Assembly (NCBI GenBank): GCA_945609985.1
Contig: CALYZQ010000010.1
Location: forward strand, 1 to 42,957
Direction: 5' to 3'
Length of the DNA: 42,957 nucleotides
From: an uncultured Lachnospiraceae bacterium
Lineage (GTDB): Bacteria; Bacillota; Clostridia; Lachnospirales; Lachnospiraceae
Below, piece by piece: positions 28,723 to 37,926 of the stretch. Every line of letters starts with the position of its first letter. Within the stretch, counting starts at the first letter, position 1. A program made the translations under genes and the position numbers. Below the pieces are notes generated by a model. It saw only the letters and a program-made list of their open reading frames with translations, was not told where the DNA came from and did not search any database.

Positions 28723-28956
28723 ATATATTTCCTCCATTATTCCACATGGCTGACAGCCTTTTCTCATCAACAAATGTAATGGCACAATCCAGACAGGCCT
28801 ATTTGTTCTGTCGTAACCTGTACGCCTGTCTCTGTGTATCACACGGACTTCCTGCACCCACGGCTTTTATATGTAATAAAAGTATACCCTGCCTTTTCTC
28901 ACATAAACCGTTTTGCAGACAAATCCGGTTAATAAGTAACGCTTACCGTCACCATA

Positions 28957-29220
28957 TTATTCAAAAGTGATATCCTCCAGCATATCGGCAAACACGCCTG
29001 ATACTGCCGCAAGCTCATCATCGTCAGATACGATGGTAAAGATGCTCTCCTCCTCACCATCCTTGGATAAATCTTTTAAGATAAGGGCTTCACCGTCGCC
29101 CTCCTCAAAATCTGTTACCAAAATATAATTGTAGCCGCCGATTCTGGTCTGCTCCAACACAAAAAATTCTACCGGTTCTTCTCCCTCCGGATTAAACGTA
29201 ATTTTCTCTAATTTACTCAT
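28957..29220 (-). CDS. DUF1292 domain protein, YrzB-like
   Basis: 87 aa; FVLEQTRIGGYNYILVTD...LKD pattern; adjacent to ruvX. Confidence 0.88.
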   Translation of the reverse strand: MSKLEKITFNPEGEEPVEFFVLEQTRIGGYNYILVTDFEEGDGEALILKDLSKDGEEESIFTIVSDDDELAAVSGVFADMLEDITFE

Positions 29221-29235
29221 AGCTTCTCCAATAAT

Positions 29236-29667
29236 CTACTTTGCCTGCATGCTCCTATAATCCAAATAGCCCTGCAAAATCAAGGCAGCAGCAATCTTGT
29301 CCACGTAATCCTTGCGGTTCTCCCTGCGTATTCCGGCCTCCATCATGGCTTTATCTGCAGCCACGGTGGTAAGGCGCTCATCCCACATCGTTACGGTAAG
29401 TCCCGTCCGTCTCTCAAGCTTCTCTTTAAACTCATTGGTCAGCTCAACACGGACACCCTCTGATGCATTCATATTCTTGGGCAGTCCCAAAACAATTTCT
29501 TCCACTTCGTACTCTGTTATCAGTTCTTCAATTCTGGCCAGCGTCTGGCGGAGTTTATTCTCCTCCTTGCGTCTGATAATCTCCAAACCCTGTGCCGTAA
29601 TCAGTAACGGGTCGCTCACTGCCACACCCACTGTCTTTGAACCAAAATCCAAGCCCATTATACGCAT
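29236..29667 (-). CDS. ruvX: Holliday junction resolvase RuvX/YqgF
   Basis: [41 protein letters not shown]. Confidence 0.96.
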   Translation of the reverse strand: MRIMGLDFGSKTVGVAVSDPLLITAQGLEIIRRKEENKLRQTLARIEELITEYEVEEIVLGLPKNMNASEGVRVELTNEFKEKLERRTGLTVTMWDERLTTVAADKAMMEAGIRRENRKDYVDKIAAALILQGYLDYRSMQAK

Positions 29668-29677
29668 GGAATTCCTC

Positions 29678-29941
29678 CTATTTCCACTTATTGTTGCGGA
29701 TATACTCCGTCAACAACTCCTCTACCAGTTCATCTCTCTCAACCTTCATAATCAGACTTCTGGCATTCTTATGGCTGGTGATATACGTCGGGTCACCACT
29801 CATAATATATCCCACAATCTGATTTACCGGATTGTACCCCTTCTCCGTCAGTGCTTCATACACAGTTGACAGTACAACCTTTACCCCTGTCTCGGGCTCT
29901 GACTGTACCTTGAAATATTGTGTATTTTCTAAGTTTTGCAT
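29678..29941 (-). CDS. IreB family regulatory phosphoprotein (likely start [10 protein letters not shown])
   Basis: [35 protein letters not shown] signature; adjacent to ruvX. Confidence 0.95.
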   Translation of the reverse strand: MQNLENTQYFKVQSEPETGVKVVLSTVYEALTEKGYNPVNQIVGYIMSGDPTYITSHKNARSLIMKVERDELVEELLTEYIRNNKWK

Positions 29942-30018
29942 ATAAATCCTCCATACCGCCAATACATTATCTGCTTCTTACTATCTTACCTCATTTACCC
30001 ATAAAATTCAATGCCTAA

Positions 30019-30798
30019 TTACAAAACACCAAGCCATGTAAGGGCATTGTAAATACCGTCCTTATCCACATCCGTGGTGACATAATCCGCAAGCTTAAGT
30101 ACAGCTTTCGAGGAATTGCCCATGGCGATTGCCGTGTTTGCTGCCCGAAGCATGGCAATATCATTGTTACTGTCACCGATAGCTACAGTATCCTCCATGG
30201 ATGCCCCCAGATATTCCGCCAGATACCGCATGCCGCTTGCCTTGGAAAAGCCCTTGGGAACAATCTCATAAAAGCCTCTCTCCCTGTCAATGTAGTCCAA
30301 GATATCCGCAAATTCCGCAAAGAATCCTCTTCTGTATTCATCCTCTCCCACATAGCAGTAGAACTTGTCAAACTTACCCGGCGCCTCCTCAAAGCTTCCG
30401 TAACCAAGAGAGCCAAACTGTGCCATATACTTCCTGAATTTCTCCGTATGCATGTCGGAAAGTGGTTTCTGAAAATTATTTTGTCCGCCTTCCAGTACCG
30501 CATCTATTCCATACTTCTCCAATCCTGCAATGATACGCTTAGCCTCCTGCACCGAAAAGGTCCGGTGCAGCAGTTCCTTTCCCCTGTAAATCACCGTGGT
30601 TCCGCACCCGCAAAGGCATCCGTCAAATTCCGCCCAATCAGAAAGATAATCCCCCACCATCTTGTAGGTTCTTCCCGTATTTATCATACAGATGTGACCG
30701 TTCTGCCTTGCTCTTGTAATGGCTTCTCTTGTACTTTCACTCATCTGAAAGCTTTTGTCAATCAAAGTTCCGTCTATATCAAAAAATATGATTTTCAT
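30019..30798 (-). CDS. Cof-type HAD-IIB family phosphatase
   Basis: 259 aa; FFDIDGTLIDK, GDSNNDIAMLRAANTAIAMGNS. Confidence 0.93.
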   Translation of the reverse strand: MKIIFFDIDGTLIDKSFQMSESTREAITRARQNGHICMINTGRTYKMVGDYLSDWAEFDGCLCGCGTTVIYRGKELLHRTFSVQEAKRIIAGLEKYGIDAVLEGGQNNFQKPLSDMHTEKFRKYMAQFGSLGYGSFEEAPGKFDKFYCYVGEDEYRRGFFAEFADILDYIDRERGFYEIVPKGFSKASGMRYLAEYLGASMEDTVAIGDSNNDIAMLRAANTAIAMGNSSKAVLKLADYVTTDVDKDGIYNALTWLGVL

Positions 30799-32191
30799 CC
30801 GTCATAATTTCCTCCGTCAAAAAGGCACCTATCTTAACCTTCACCAAAAGATTGGAGCATAGTCCCTCTCTCTCTTTTACTGCCACTCTCACATACGCAG
30901 GGGTGTGTCCCAGCCAATAGCGCTCTCCCGCAATCTCCTTTTGCTCCTCCAAAAGCACTTCTACAGTCTTTCCCAAATAGAAACTGCGAAAAGCCTTAGA
31001 TTGCTCTTTTTCAAGCGCAAGAAGCTCGTTGCTTCTCACACCCTTTACCGCCTCAGTCAGCTGCCCCGGCATCACAGCAGCCCGGGTTCCCGTGCGCTTA
31101 GAGTATTTGAAGATATGCATCTCATAAAAGTCCGTCTTTTCCAAAAAGGCTTTTGTCAGCGCAAACTCTTCCTCTGTTTCTCCCGGAAATCCCACAATCA
31201 CATCCGTGGTGATTGCCGGATGGTCAAAAGCTTCCCTTAGATAGGTTACGCTTTCATAGTACTCCTTGGTAGTATAATGGCGGTTCATCCGCTTTAGCAC
31301 CTCATCGCAGCCGCTCTGCAAGGACAGATGGAAGTGCGGGCAAATTTTGGGCAATGCAGCCAGTCTCTGCGCAGCTTCCCTTGTTACAATTCTGGGCTCC
31401 AAAGACCCCAGGCGGATACGCTCAAGTCCCGCAATATCATGGATTCTTTCCACCAAATCAATGAGCTTGCTCTCCCCGGAATAATCACGCCTTTCCGCGT
31501 TTCTGTGCACCTCCACACTTTTTCCCTGCTTCCATGCTTCCGTCTCAAAATCAATGCCATAGGAGCTGATATGGATACCTGTAAGTACAATCTCACGATA
31601 GCCTGCCGCAACCATACCCTCAATCTCACGGATAATATCCTCCGCCCTGCGGCTTCTCACCCTGCCTCTGGCAAGGGGAATGGCACAATAACTGCAAAAC
31701 TGGTTGCAGCCGTCCTGAATTTTTATATAGGCCCGTGTGTGCTCCGCTGTCTTTTGGAGAGTCATCTCCTCATACTCGTAGGTATTATCAATATCAAGAA
31801 TGGTGGTATCTCCCAGCGTCTTGTCCTGTGTCACTGCCGACTCGCGCTCATCCAGGAACGCCTCCAAAATCTCTACCAAATCCTTTTTGCGATTATTGCC
31901 AATAGCAAGGTCAATGCTCTCATCCTGCTTTACATTCTCCTTACCGGTCTGTACATAACAGCCCACTGCCACCACAACGGCGTCCGGATTCTTAAGCTTT
32001 GCACGGTGTAGCATCTGCCTGCTCTTTCTGTCAGCTATATTGGTTACGGTACAGGTGTTTACGATATAAATATCCGCAACCTCATCAAAGGGTACAATTT
32101 TGTACCCCTTTTCCACAAGCATTTGTTGCATAATATCCAATTCATAAGAATTCACTTTGCACCCCAAATTGTGCAATGCTGCATTTTTCAT
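30779..32191 (-). CDS. mtaB: tRNA t6A37 methylthiotransferase MtaB
   Basis: 470 aa radical SAM; LGCKVNSYE, QDGCNQFCSYCAIPLARGRVRSR, GFPGETEEEF. Confidence 0.95.
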   Translation of the reverse strand: MKNAALHNLGCKVNSYELDIMQQMLVEKGYKIVPFDEVADIYIVNTCTVTNIADRKSRQMLHRAKLKNPDAVVVAVGCYVQTGKENVKQDESIDLAIGNNRKKDLVEILEAFLDERESAVTQDKTLGDTTILDIDNTYEYEEMTLQKTAEHTRAYIKIQDGCNQFCSYCAIPLARGRVRSRRAEDIIREIEGMVAAGYREIVLTGIHISSYGIDFETEAWKQGKSVEVHRNAERRDYSGESKLIDLVERIHDIAGLERIRLGSLEPRIVTREAAQRLAALPKICPHFHLSLQSGCDEVLKRMNRHYTTKEYYESVTYLREAFDHPAITTDVIVGFPGETEEEFALTKAFLEKTDFYEMHIFKYSKRTGTRAAVMPGQLTEAVKGVRSNELLALEKEQSKAFRSFYLGKTVEVLLEEQKEIAGERYWLGHTPAYVRVAVKEREGLCSNLLVKVKIGAFLTEEIMTDENHIF

Positions 32192-32302
32192 AGAAAACTT
32201 TCCTTTTTACGATATTTTTTGACTGTTTTTTCCCTTGACTTTTATCTGTTCACACATTAATATGAATTCAGAAGGTATGACACACATTAAGGAGGTAGTT
32301 AT

Positions 32303-32533
32303 ATGAAAACAGTACAGATTTCTTTAAACTCTATTGACAAAGTAAAAAACTTTGTTAACGACATCACCAAGTTTGATTATGATTTCGATCTCGTATCCGG
32401 AAGATACGTAATCGACGCAAAATCTATCATGGGTATCTTCAGTTTGGATTTATCCAAGCCTATCGACTTGAACATCCACGCAGAAGATGGCGCTGATGAT
32501 GTACTGAATGTTTTAAAGCCTTACACTGTATAA
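32303..32533 (+). CDS. HPr family protein lacking the active-site His
   Basis: 76 aa; C-terminal half AKSIMGIFSLDLSKPIDLNI matches the HPr Ser-46 region; no His in the N-terminal half. Confidence 0.8.
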   Translation: MKTVQISLNSIDKVKNFVNDITKFDYDFDLVSGRYVIDAKSIMGIFSLDLSKPIDLNIHAEDGADDVLNVLKPYTV

Positions 32534-32565
32534 TCAGCAGGCTTTGGACAACCAAGTGACAAATA

Positions 32566-32600
32566 GGATGCCTCAGGCAATAACCTGAGACATCCTTTTT
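32566..32600 (+). terminator. Terminator after the HPr-like gene
   Basis: GGATGCCTCAGG-CAATAA-CCTGAGACATCC stem with one mismatch, then TTTTT. Confidence 0.88.
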
Positions 32601-32602
32601 AT

Positions 32603-33781
32603 TTATTCCACTATAATCACTTCATCCGTTTCTAACGCTGTTGCCACAAGCTCTTCAATCTTTTCATCCAGATTGTGCTCATGTCTGCGGATAACGTTAA
32701 CATTGGGCTTTGTAACAGGATGCTTTGCCACAAAAATGGTACAGCAGTCCTCGAAGGGCTGGATGGAGGTCTCATAGGTACCGATTTTTTCAGACACTTC
32801 AACAATCTCCTGCTTATCAAAGCCAATCAAAGGACGGTACACGGGAAGCTCGCACACCTCATTGGTTGCAACAAGGGAGGCCATGGTCTGGGATGCCACC
32901 TGACCGATACTTTCACCGGTAATTAATCCAAGACATTCGGTTTCCTTTGCAATATGCTCCGCAATACGCATCATATAACGGCGCATAATGATAGTCAGCT
33001 CCTCATGAGGACATTTTTCGTGAATATAAAGCTGGATATCCGTAAAATTAATAATATGCAGATAAATGGGGCCTGTGTATCTGGAAACAATACGTGCCAA
33101 ATCCACTACCTTCTGCTTTGCCCGCTCACTGGTGTACGGAGGCGCATGGAAATATACCGCATCAATCTTAACACCGCGCTTGGCTATCATGTAACCGGCA
33201 ACCGGAGAGTCAATACCGCCGGATAGAAGCAGCATTGCCTTTCCGCCTGTTCCCACAGGCATTCCTCCGGGTCCCGGAATAATTTCGGAATAAATATAAA
33301 TCTTTTCTCTTACCTCAATATTGAGGACAATATCCGGATTGTGCACATCCACCTTCATCTCCGGAAATGCCTTTAAAATCGCCTCGCCCATATCCATGTT
33401 GATGGTCATGGAATCCTTGGGATAATTCTTGCGGGCGCGTCTTGCCTGTACCTTGAAGGTCTTGTTGCGGTCAGGGTACACATCTGCAATATAGCCTGTG
33501 ATGGTCTCTACCAGCTTATCAAAGCCTTCATCCTCCACATAAACCACGGGACAGATGCCGGAGATACCAAACACTGTCTGCAGGCGCTCCACAACCTCGT
33601 CAAAATCAAATTCAGACTGGGCATCCACATAGATACGTCCCTGAGTTTTATGGATCAAAAACTGTCCGTCACATTTCTCTAAAGCATACTTAATTTGATG
33701 CACCAGTGCATCCTCGAACAAATATCTGTTACGTCCCTTTATACCGATTTCGGCATACTTAATCAAAAAAGCTGTAAACAT
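32603..33781 (-). CDS. thiI: tRNA uracil 4-sulfurtransferase ThiI
   Basis: 392 aa; THUMP, LLLSGGIDSPVAGYMIAKRG PP-loop, LITGESIGQVASQTM. Confidence 0.96.
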   Translation of the reverse strand: MFTAFLIKYAEIGIKGRNRYLFEDALVHQIKYALEKCDGQFLIHKTQGRIYVDAQSEFDFDEVVERLQTVFGISGICPVVYVEDEGFDKLVETITGYIADVYPDRNKTFKVQARRARKNYPKDSMTINMDMGEAILKAFPEMKVDVHNPDIVLNIEVREKIYIYSEIIPGPGGMPVGTGGKAMLLLSGGIDSPVAGYMIAKRGVKIDAVYFHAPPYTSERAKQKVVDLARIVSRYTGPIYLHIINFTDIQLYIHEKCPHEELTIIMRRYMMRIAEHIAKETECLGLITGESIGQVASQTMASLVATNEVCELPVYRPLIGFDKQEIVEVSEKIGTYETSIQPFEDCCTIFVAKHPVTKPNVNVIRRHEHNLDEKIEELVATALETDEVIIVE

Positions 33782-33804
33782 GGTGTACCTCTTTCTCTAA
33801 ATAC

Positions 33805-34977
33805 TTACTTCCTGCGGGTATACATCCGCAACATTGGAATTTTATCATACATTACCTTTAATGCATAGTCAATCTCTTCTATGGTGGTAAATACGGAAAA
33901 GCTGAAGCGAATAGTGGATTCCAACAGATTTTTGTCCACGCCGATTGCCCTTAAGGTCGCTGAAGGCTGGGGTTTTCTTGCGGAGCAGGCACTTCCTGCG
34001 GAAACATAAATGCCGCTGTCCTCCAATGCATGCAAAAGCACTTCACTTCTGACTCCCCCAAAGGAAACACTCACCACATGAGGCGCTGTCCTCTGTCCGT
34101 ATGGGTCCTCAGGTAAAAGTCCGTTTACCTGCACCTGTTCCAGCCTGCTAACACCCTCGATAAAATGCTTCTTACAGTGATACAAATGCCGGATATCCTC
34201 ATCATAATTTTGATACAAAAGCTCTGCCGCCTTTGCCATACCTACGATACCGGGCACATTCTCCGTGCCGGGACGAAGTCCCATCTGCTGACCTCCACCA
34301 TGGGAGAGCGGCGCAATTTTTACCTTATCAGCCACATACAAAAGTCCCACACCTTTCGGTCCGTGTATCTTGTGACCGCTGGCGGAAAGCATGTCGATAT
34401 TCATACGCTTGGGGAAAATCTTTGCCTTTCCGAAGCCCTGCACCGCATCCACATGAAACAGCGTGCCGGGATTCATACGCTCTATCAATGCTCCCGCTTC
34501 CTCGATGGGCTGTAGGGAACCGATTTCATTGTTGGTATGCATAATGGACACCAATATGGTCTGTGGTGTCATGGCGCGCTGCAAATCCGCAAGGCTGATA
34601 CAACCGCTATAATCCACAGGCAAATAGGTTACCCGGAAGCCCTGCTCCTCCAGATAATGCATGGTCTGTATAATGGCCGGATGCTCTATCTGCGTGGTAA
34701 TCAAATGGTTTCCCCGTCTTCTGTTCGCCATGGCTGCACCAATCAGGGCAAGGTTGTCGGATTCCGTTCCGCCGGAGGTAAAATAGAGCTCCTTTTCCGC
34801 AACCTTCAAAAGCTTTGCCAGCGTTTCCTTGGCGTATCGCAGATACTGCTCTGCCCGCACGCCTTTCATGTGAAGGCTGGAAGGATTACCATAATCCTCA
34901 CACATGATTTTTGTCATCAACTCAGCCACCTCGGGAAATACCCGGGTAGTAGCGGAATTGTCCAAATATACTTCCAT
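33805..34977 (-). CDS. Cysteine desulfurase (NifS/IscS-like)
   Basis: 390 aa; YLDNSATT, FTSGGTESDNLAL, HVDAVQGFGK, SASGHKIHGPKGVG, SAGSACSARK. Confidence 0.94.
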   Translation of the reverse strand: MEVYLDNSATTRVFPEVAELMTKIMCEDYGNPSSLHMKGVRAEQYLRYAKETLAKLLKVAEKELYFTSGGTESDNLALIGAAMANRRRGNHLITTQIEHPAIIQTMHYLEEQGFRVTYLPVDYSGCISLADLQRAMTPQTILVSIMHTNNEIGSLQPIEEAGALIERMNPGTLFHVDAVQGFGKAKIFPKRMNIDMLSASGHKIHGPKGVGLLYVADKVKIAPLSHGGGQQMGLRPGTENVPGIVGMAKAAELLYQNYDEDIRHLYHCKKHFIEGVSRLEQVQVNGLLPEDPYGQRTAPHVVSVSFGGVRSEVLLHALEDSGIYVSAGSACSARKPQPSATLRAIGVDKNLLESTIRFSFSVFTTIEEIDYALKVMYDKIPMLRMYTRRK

Positions 34978-35043
34978 CTATTTAGATCTCCTTTTTACTC
35001 ATCTTGCTTTACTATATGCAAAATCCTCTTGTCCTGCCATTTC

Positions 35044-35796
35044 CTATGACAGTCCCTCTAACTGATACATCATCCAAGAAAGTACCGTAAAACCTGCCGT
35101 TTCCGTGCGCAGGATACGCTTTCCCAGCGTAATGGGTTCTACACCCATCTCTAATGCTTTTGCAATTTCTGCCTCCTCGAAGCCGCCCTCGGGTCCGATA
35201 AACACAGCGATGCTCTGTCCGGGCTTTATATTTTCCATGATGGAGCGGGTTTTTGTCATATCCTCCGCAAGCTCATAAGGAATCAGCTTCACATCCATAT
35301 CGGCAGTCCTTTTCAGCGCTTCCCCAAAGATTACCGGCTCTGTCACCTGCGGAATGATGGCGCGCTTACTCTGCTTTGCAGCCGCCTCCGCGATACCCTG
35401 CCAACGCTGCACCTTACTCTTCGACTTCTTATCATCCAGCTTTACCACACAACGCTTTGTAGCAACCGGAACCACCTGATACACACCAAGCTCCACCGCC
35501 TTCTGAATAATAAGCTCCATCTTATCTGCCTTGGGAAGTCCCTGAAACAGATAGATTTTGCTTGGAAGCTCCACGCCATCCTCCTTGATAAAGCGAAGCT
35601 CACACTCCACAGTATCCTGTGTAAAACCGGTGATAGCACAGCGGTACTCCTTACCATCCTGCCCATTGCTGACGGATAACTCCTCGCCGGGCTTCATGCG
35701 TAATACATTTTTGATGTGATTTACATCGCCGCCCACTATTATGACACACTTGTCATTTATATTAATCTGATGGGGTTCCACAAAAAACTGATACAT
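35044..35796 (-). CDS. rsmE: 16S rRNA m3U1498 methyltransferase RsmE (likely start MYQFFVEP)
   Basis: QGLPKADKMELIIQKAVELGV, FIGPEGGFEEAEI, LGKRILRTETA. Confidence 0.95.
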   Translation of the reverse strand: MYQFFVEPHQININDKCVIIVGGDVNHIKNVLRMKPGEELSVSNGQDGKEYRCAITGFTQDTVECELRFIKEDGVELPSKIYLFQGLPKADKMELIIQKAVELGVYQVVPVATKRCVVKLDDKKSKSKVQRWQGIAEAAAKQSKRAIIPQVTEPVIFGEALKRTADMDVKLIPYELAEDMTKTRSIMENIKPGQSIAVFIGPEGGFEEAEIAKALEMGVEPITLGKRILRTETAGFTVLSWMMYQLEGLS

Positions 35797-35798
35797 TC

Positions 35799-36785
35799 TT
35801 ACTCCTTCTTGGCTGTAACACTGACCCATTCGCCCTGATAAGTAACCTCAAGCACCGTAAGACCTGCTGCCTTCACAGCGTCTACCACAGTCTGCTCCTT
35901 ATCGTCGATAATGCCGGAGGTAATATAAATACCGCCCTTTTTCAGCTGATTTACAATAACGGGAGTCAGGGGCACCAGCACATCAGCCAAAATGTTTGCC
36001 ACCACGATATCATAGCACTCATAACCCACCTTATCCTGTACTTCCTTGTCCGTAATAATGTTACCAATCATCATCTCAAACTGCTCGGGGGCAATACCGT
36101 TTGCCTCGCAGTTTTGTGCCACTGCCTCGATGGCGCAGATATCCAAATCCGTTCCTACCGCATGCTTTGCGCCGAACATCAGAGACAAAATTGCAAGGAT
36201 ACCGCTACCGGTTCCCACATCCAAAAGCTCCGTCTCAGGTGTGATATACTTGCGCAGCTGACGGATACAAAGCTGAGTGGTCTCATGCATACCTGTACCG
36301 AAGGCAGTGCCCGGGTCGATATGCAGTACCATTCTGTCCGTATCCTCAGACTTAATATCCTCCCATGAGGGAATTACCAAAATATCATCTATATAAAACT
36401 GATGGAAATACTGTTTCCAGTTGTTAATCCAGTCAATATCCTCCGTCTCATCAACTGTAACACTGCCCTCACCAATGTCCATAAAATCGCGCAAATCCTC
36501 TAATTCTGCCTCAACCCTTGCAAGAATGGTTTCTGCGTCCACGGATTCGCCCTGCACCTCCAAGCTTCCATCCTCCTTCTTCTCTACAAAGAAGCTAAGG
36601 TATGCGATGCCGTCATCCTCAGGTCCCTCGGGCAGAATATCCACAAACATCTGCTCCTTCTCCAGTGCTGTCAAAGGCACCTTGTCTTCAATCTGTGCGC
36701 CCTCCAAACCAATATCATAAAGAGTGCTGATAATAATATCTTCAGCTTCTGTAATTGTCTTTACCCGAAATTTCACCCATTTCAT
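35799..36785 (-). CDS. prmA: Ribosomal protein L11 methyltransferase PrmA
   Basis: 328 aa; LHIDPGTAFGTGMHETTQLCI, LLDVGTGSGILAI, VVANILADVL. Confidence 0.96.
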   Translation of the reverse strand: MKWVKFRVKTITEAEDIIISTLYDIGLEGAQIEDKVPLTALEKEQMFVDILPEGPEDDGIAYLSFFVEKKEDGSLEVQGESVDAETILARVEAELEDLRDFMDIGEGSVTVDETEDIDWINNWKQYFHQFYIDDILVIPSWEDIKSEDTDRMVLHIDPGTAFGTGMHETTQLCIRQLRKYITPETELLDVGTGSGILAILSLMFGAKHAVGTDLDICAIEAVAQNCEANGIAPEQFEMMIGNIITDKEVQDKVGYECYDIVVANILADVLVPLTPVIVNQLKKGGIYITSGIIDDKEQTVVDAVKAAGLTVLEVTYQGEWVSVTAKKE

Positions 36786-36816
36786 GAACTTTTCCGCCTT
36801 TCTGACTTACCATTAA

Positions 36817-36848
36817 AAAGCCCTCCACCTCTCTGGTGAAGGGCTTTT
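36817..36848 (-). terminator. Terminator-like hairpin in the predicted 5' leader of prmA
   Basis: AGCCCTCCACC-TCTCT-GGTGAAGGGCT with one mismatch; minus strand stem followed by TTTTT. Confidence 0.75.
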
Positions 36849-36856
36849 CTGCAATA

Positions 36857-36885
36857 ATTTTAACAACTAGCGAGTAAGAAGTCAA
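36857..36885 (-). promoter_or_regulatory. Predicted prmA promoter
   Basis: Minus strand TTGACT (36880-36885), 17-nt spacer, TAAAAT (36857-36862). Confidence 0.65.
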
Positions 36886-36943
36886 CGCTTATTTCCAATA
36901 CTTCTCCAGATATCCTTTTCCCCCACTCTCTCTCATAATTTAC

Positions 36944-36972
36944 TTGCGGTTTTCCTATGAAAAAGCTATAGT
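36944..36972 (+). promoter_or_regulatory. Predicted promoter of the lipoprotein gene
   Basis: TTGCGG (36944-36949), 17-nt spacer, TATAGT (36967-36972). Confidence 0.55.
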
Positions 36973-37006
36973 ATAGGTAGAGCTTATTACACACGGAGGA
37001 TTGCCT

Positions 37007-37915
37007 ATGAAAAGACTGACACTTTTTGCAGCCTGCCTGTTACTTCTCTCCTTAACTGCCTGCGGCAGGGAAGGAAAGCTTCATGAGGGCGACTGCATCT
37101 TAAATGTAAGTTTTATCGATATTCCCAAGGAATATAATATGCAGGAGGAAAACCTACAGGAGCGTTCCGAGCTTCAGGTTACCCTGCAAAATACCGTTAC
37201 CGAAAAGATTTACAGCTTTGCCTTAAACAGCGACAACGATTATTATCAAAAGCTCACCTTAAAACCCGGCACTTATGAAGTGTTGGAGGTGCTTAACACC
37301 ATGAAAGAGTTTAACGGCATTGAGATTGATACCAATACAAAGAAGCTGGAGCTTTCCGCAAAAGCCCCCTCTGAGCTTCTTCTTTCCATCGAGGATGCAA
37401 AGGAGTTTACCTCCCGCTGGATGGACACCCAGCCCATGCCTGAGATTTTGCTGGCGGACAAGTTCTCCCGCATGATTCAGATTAACCGTCAGGTGATTTC
37501 CATCAAGGAGATTGCAGCACAGTTATCTCTGAATCACCATGAAAAACTGAAGCCCTCCGAAAAACTCACCTTAAGTGATGAGGATTTTGGCATCACCATT
37601 ACCGTTGAAAACACAAGTGATGAGCTTCGCTCTTACAGAGATTGCAGAGTACTCAGCCTTGAATTTACCAAAAACACAGTGGTTTTCCCCGAGGGCGTAA
37701 CCCTTGGGATGTCTCCGACAACCGTATTCCACAGCAAGGACGGACTGTACGGTGAGCCCACATCTCTTGGCGGAACTATCTTTTACGGTGCCGGGATGCA
37801 GGACACCAAGACTGTCTATAAAGACCCTGCAAGCGGTGATACCATCACGATAAAGGCAGACCCGGAAGGCAAATACATCATCGGCATTTCTTATGAATTT
37901 GCCTATACAGAGTAA
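37007..37915 (+). CDS. Hypothetical lipoprotein
   Basis: Signal peptide with lipobox LTAC (MKRLTLFAACLLLLSLTACG); GGAGG SD; ATG at 37007. Confidence 0.82.
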   Translation: MKRLTLFAACLLLLSLTACGREGKLHEGDCILNVSFIDIPKEYNMQEENLQERSELQVTLQNTVTEKIYSFALNSDNDYYQKLTLKPGTYEVLEVLNTMKEFNGIEIDTNTKKLELSAKAPSELLLSIEDAKEFTSRWMDTQPMPEILLADKFSRMIQINRQVISIKEIAAQLSLNHHEKLKPSEKLTLSDEDFGITITVENTSDELRSYRDCRVLSLEFTKNTVVFPEGVTLGMSPTTVFHSKDGLYGEPTSLGGTIFYGAGMQDTKTVYKDPASGDTITIKADPEGKYIIGISYEFAYTE

Positions 37916-37926
37916 GGAGGTACATC

